Positions 6,601 to 8,174 of a stretch of 8,174 bases of DNA are shown in pieces. Origin of the DNA: Candidatus Magasanikbacteria bacterium RIFOXYD12_FULL_33_17 (GTDB taxonomy: Bacteria; Patescibacteriota; Patescibacteriia; Magasanikbacterales; UBA922); NCBI GenBank assembly GCA_001783255.1, contig MFRB01000039.1, positions 1 to 8,174 on the forward strand, read 5' to 3'. The notes below the pieces were generated by a model. That model worked only from the letters and a program-made list of their open reading frames with translations, was not told the origin of the DNA and searched no databases. The translations under genes were made by a program, and so were the position numbers. Position 1 is the stretch's first letter; each line of letters begins with the position of its first letter.

Positions 6601-8174
6601 TGGTAATTCTCTTGTTAGATTTCAAGTTCGCACTTCTCCGGATGCTAATACTTGGACTGACTGGATGGGTCCTGATGCTACTAGTGCTAGTTATTTTACT
6701 GACAGTACTGGCGGTCAAGCAATGCCAGAAGTTCTTAGAAACGCCAGTGATGACAGATGGATACAATACTTAGTATATTTAGAAGGTGATATTGGAGATA
6801 CACCTACTCTTAGTAATGTTACTTTAGCTTATGCTGTCAATATTGCGCCAGTAATTTCCAATGTTACAGCTGTCGAAAATACTGATGGCAGTGTAACTAT
6901 TAGTTATGATGTTTTAGATAACAATACTTCTAGCGGTCAAACTCCTGGCACCATCTTACCTACTTTTGAATACTTAGATGGTAATGGTGATTGGATTACG
7001 GCTACTACTTTTTCTGAAAATGCTACTTCTAGTAAAGCTGTTGAGGAATTTACTACTAGTACTTACAGTCTAATTTGGTATCCAAAAACAGATTTTAATG
7101 GACAATATCTAACAGACTGTCAGATTAGAGTAACAGCAAACGACAGTGAAGCTGCTAATAATTTAGGTAATGCAATGTCTGAGCCTTTTGTGTTAGACAC
7201 AGCTAGTCCTACGATAAGTCTTTTTCTTTTTGATGGTAGAAATGACAATCTAAATAATATTACTATTACAGCTAGCGATGATACCCTAGACAATCTTTTG
7301 ATTAAAATTTCTAATTTGAACAATCTCAATCCAGATGGTACCAATGCTTCTTCTGGTATTTGGTTAGCATATACTCCCAACTTTACTTGGCGAATGGATA
7401 ATAGTAGTCCTAATATTTATTACCAACTAAAAGATCATTATGGTAATACTACTAGTGTTACTCCAGCCCAGTTACCTGGTGTACCTAATCATGCTGTTTA
7501 CCGAGATATTTCTAATGCTGAAACTTCTGAATGGCGAGAATTTGTTGCTTGGGCGACAGTAGCTAACCCTGCTTATGGTTTCAAACAATACAATATTTAT
7601 CGTTCCGATGATGGTGGTACTTCTTTTACTGTCATAGATACTATAGCTAATAGAAGTATTAACTATTATATTGATTCAGATCCTGCTCTTAGTCCTGAGA
7701 CAACCTATACTTACAAAATTACAGCGGAAGACAATAATAATAATGAATCAGATTATTCTAATCTTGTGACAGATTCCCCTAATGGTCAAGGTGGTAGTGA
7801 TTTCACGGCTCCGACTATTTCTAATGTTAACATTAGCTACATTACTCCCAATGGTGCCACTATCACTTGGGACACTGACGAACCGGCTGATTCTAATGTT
7901 GACTATATTCTTTCGACTGGTGGCAACTTCGACAATGCGCCTAGTGTTGGTCTGACGACCATGACTGACAATGTGAATAGTCTTGGACAACATGTTGTTG
8001 TGTTGACGGGACTAAATTCAGGAACTACTTATTATCTAAGAATAGGTTCTGCAGATTCCGCAGGAAACGATGGCCACAAAGTTCCAGACATTGACGGCTA
8101 TACCTTCCAAACAATAGCAGGTCCAACTATTTCTAATATTATAGTTAGTAATATTTCTAATAGTAAAGCGACTA
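3662..8174 (+). CDS. Giant multidomain surface protein with twin glycine-rich (ALK-like) and FN3-like domains, 3' end outside window
   Basis: One frame stays open for 1504 codons to the edge; the C-terminus is missing. Residues 1-67 are strongly basic (Lys/Arg cluster 43-58). Two hydrophobic segments follow (about 68-90 and 117-137), the second probably a signal or membrane anchor. Residues 143-232 resemble the N-terminal part of large secreted Patescibacteria proteins (Gly/Trp/Asn-rich, TDNNFNSG). A four-cysteine motif follows (C236, C242, C247, C254). Glycine-rich domains span 270-519 and 539-779, joined by a Ser/Gly linker. Next come an FN3-like domain (782-858), two related beta-sandwich modules (859-953, 954-1060), two Ig/cadherin-like stretches (1061-1179, 1180-1276), an FN3-like domain (1277-1380), another with TAPTISN and TITWDTDEPA (1381-1486), and the start of a further copy. 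No catalytic motif is seen. Likely role: cell-surface adhesion or attachment to host or matrix (inference). Codon use changes across the glycine-rich part. The alternative start at 4010 would lack a basic n-region. Confidence 0.9.
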   Translation, partial: MPFFKFKSKKLSTKIINNLPKKAGFLANYWIWTGMIDSYKILKKKYKTSTKNKRNKKRLFNLQKQILLHFLKNFFLFPLWFFSLLIPVYLKGSNNVWTNLATIGKLIKSHEFRPLRMAVISQFVFVFLIVQFGIMVFYNNSNPVYTASYGWVSTDWSGSASTTAFASHNTDQNGWNKYFSKDNTINTTINGEITLGDINLSTYTQTTDNNFNSGSLNNLYVANNSFSLLKDNGVSCTSNNECSSGICNTYTNLCSDDANNPPPLITTTTFNYTGTIQNYTVPAGVTSLTINAKGAQGGYSSNGVVLGGLGANITGTVTVTPGQILKILVGGQGVGSSQQGGGGGGSFTTDNNNNPLIIAGGGGGGYYNGYPYGAINSKGSISSSGNAGIYGYGGATGGAGGTNGNGGGCSPQYATSEGSGGGGLIGNGTNCYGTTGGKSFINGGAGGAGAGAGGAGGFGGGGGGDWSSWTGGGGGGGYSGGGGGTYYGTGGGGGSYNAGINPTNLSGTQSGNGQIIIVSDSSGSSGSSSSGGETTTETFNYTGTIQTFTVPAGVTSIDIDAYGAQGGTGLSYTGGLGAKMKGTFTVTPGQILKVLVGQQGGNSANYKAGGGGGGSFITDNSNSPLVVAGGGGGGGGNSSPSNGNPGLTTTSGGNSSSSSGGSGGSGGGASSGSDGGGGLTGNGTNTSSCTSGPGLSFINGGAGGIGGTCTAGGGYGGFGGGSGGEWCCQGAPGAGGGYSGGAGCNSTGVTGGGGSYNAGTNQTNISGARSGNGQVLISYVSNFPPTITSIVTGTSTIQLNWNAVSGASSYTVSSTVGSEVTTTSTSYTFDVTPNTSYAFQIATNLSSFSSVTSTKINLGTYTSPINDAGASTLFNNISWNATNPSPGILIVEARAGNEADLSDGVWTTFQSGDELITNFDGKRYFQYRATIATNNASALPSMEDVTITYTINSGYLISSPYDTGDDTSMLARISWSEDTPGNSLVRFQVRTSPDANTWTDWMGPDATSASYFTDSTGGQAMPEVLRNASDDRWIQYLVYLEGDIGDTPTLSNVTLAYAVNIAPVISNVTAVENTDGSVTISYDVLDNNTSSGQTPGTILPTFEYLDGNGDWITATTFSENATSSKAVEEFTTSTYSLIWYPKTDFNGQYLTDCQIRVTANDSEAANNLGNAMSEPFVLDTASPTISLFLFDGRNDNLNNITITASDDTLDNLLIKISNLNNLNPDGTNASSGIWLAYTPNFTWRMDNSSPNIYYQLKDHYGNTTSVTPAQLPGVPNHAVYRDISNAETSEWREFVAWATVANPAYGFKQYNIYRSDDGGTSFTVIDTIANRSINYYIDSDPALSPETTYTYKITAEDNNNNESDYSNLVTDSPNGQGGSDFTAPTISNVNISYITPNGATITWDTDEPADSNVDYILSTGGNFDNAPSVGLTTMTDNVNSLGQHVVVLTGLNSGTTYYLRIGSADSAGNDGHKVPDIDGYTFQTIAGPTISNIIVSNISNSKAT
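4469..5218 (+). repeat. Glycine-rich domain copy A (residues 270-519)
   Basis: The domain opens with FNYTGTIQNYTVPAGVTSL, continues through GAQGG, VTPGQILKILVGGQG and a GGGGGGSF turn, then PLIIAGGGGGG. Long GGX runs follow (FINGGAGGAG; DNA about 5026-5147 is nearly pure GGN codons), and it closes with GGGGGSYNAG and SGNGQIIIVS. This order of a beta-sandwich segment, poly-Gly strands and a terminal G-x-G-x-hydrophobic strand matches the glycine-rich domain known from ALK/LTK receptors and found in some bacterial secreted proteins. Only two cysteines are present (409, 431). Confidence 0.75.
5276..5998 (+). repeat. Glycine-rich domain copy B (residues 539-779)
   Basis: This is a second copy of the same fold, with FNYTGTIQTFTVPAGVTSI, GAQGG, VTPGQILKVLVGQQGG, GGGGGGSF, PLVVAGGGGGGGG, FINGGAGG, GGGGSYNAG and SGNGQVLISY in the same order as copy A. 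The ends of the two copies are nearly identical while the centre differs: copy B has a Ser/Gly-rich insert and five cysteines (689, 709, 727, 728, 744). The pattern suggests an old tandem duplication rather than a recent one. The GGN tracts create long open frames on the opposite strand that are not genes. Confidence 0.75.
6236..6841 (+). repeat. Two related beta-sandwich modules in the surface protein (residues 859-953 and 954-1060)
   Basis: Each module follows the same plan: a start of the form Y-x-x-S-P-x-x-x-G, a strand with a conserved Ser-Trp (ISWNAT, ISWSED), a strand of the form V-x-A/V-R-x-G/S with an acidic or Asn/Asp turn, W-T-x-[FW], a long loop, then an aromatic R-Y/W-[FI]-Q-Y strand and a closing x-V-T-[IL]-x-Y. 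Such modules recur in large bacterial surface proteins and probably act as spacers or binding units. Similarity between the two copies is low but ordered; I cannot assign a named family with confidence. Confidence 0.5.

Noticed and set aside
227..8174. Alternative genetic code with UGA read as glycine, as in Gracilibacteria and SR1
   Set aside because: No in-frame TGA occurs in any of the four + strand genes despite hundreds of glycines, and all stops are TAA. The standard code explains everything.

Overview
The window is AT-rich (about one third G+C by eye) and densely coded on the + strand. The three complete genes all end in TAA. The four + strand starts lack a Shine-Dalgarno sequence at normal distance. 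The layout is a Nudix hydrolase, a MacB/LolD-like ATPase with a long C-terminal extension and its FtsX-like permease, and a very large multidomain surface protein. This mix fits a Candidate Phyla Radiation (Patescibacteria, perhaps Parcubacteria-like) genome. That placement is inference from gene style; no marker gene is present. UGA occurs in none of the reading frames, either as sense or as stop.

Region by region: (1) bases 1-226 hold the first codons of a minus-strand gene that leaves the window, a divergent promoter zone, and a 50-bp GC-rich hairpin element flanked by 9-bp direct repeats in the probable leader of the next gene. (2) 227-628 is a Nudix hydrolase, closed by an intrinsic terminator at 641-669. 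(3) 868-3486 is a two-gene ABC transporter operon with 3 nt between the genes, its own extended -10 promoter and an intrinsic terminator at 3508-3533. (4) 3662-8174 is one uninterrupted frame of 1504 codons that runs off the right edge. It encodes a cationic N-terminus, two hydrophobic segments, a short four-cysteine motif, two tandem glycine-rich domains resembling the ALK/LTK-type glycine-rich domain, then FN3-like and other beta-sandwich modules.

The genes fall into at least three separate + strand transcription units. The transporter is the kind that exports or extracts substrates at the membrane, and the large protein is most likely displayed outside the cell. A functional link between them is not shown by the sequence, because each has its own promoter and a terminator lies between them.

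The most interesting items are the duplicated ALK-like glycine-rich domains in a giant bacterial surface protein, the codon-use change that coincides with them, the unexplained C-terminal domain on the ABC ATPase, and the GC-rich repeat-flanked hairpin element.
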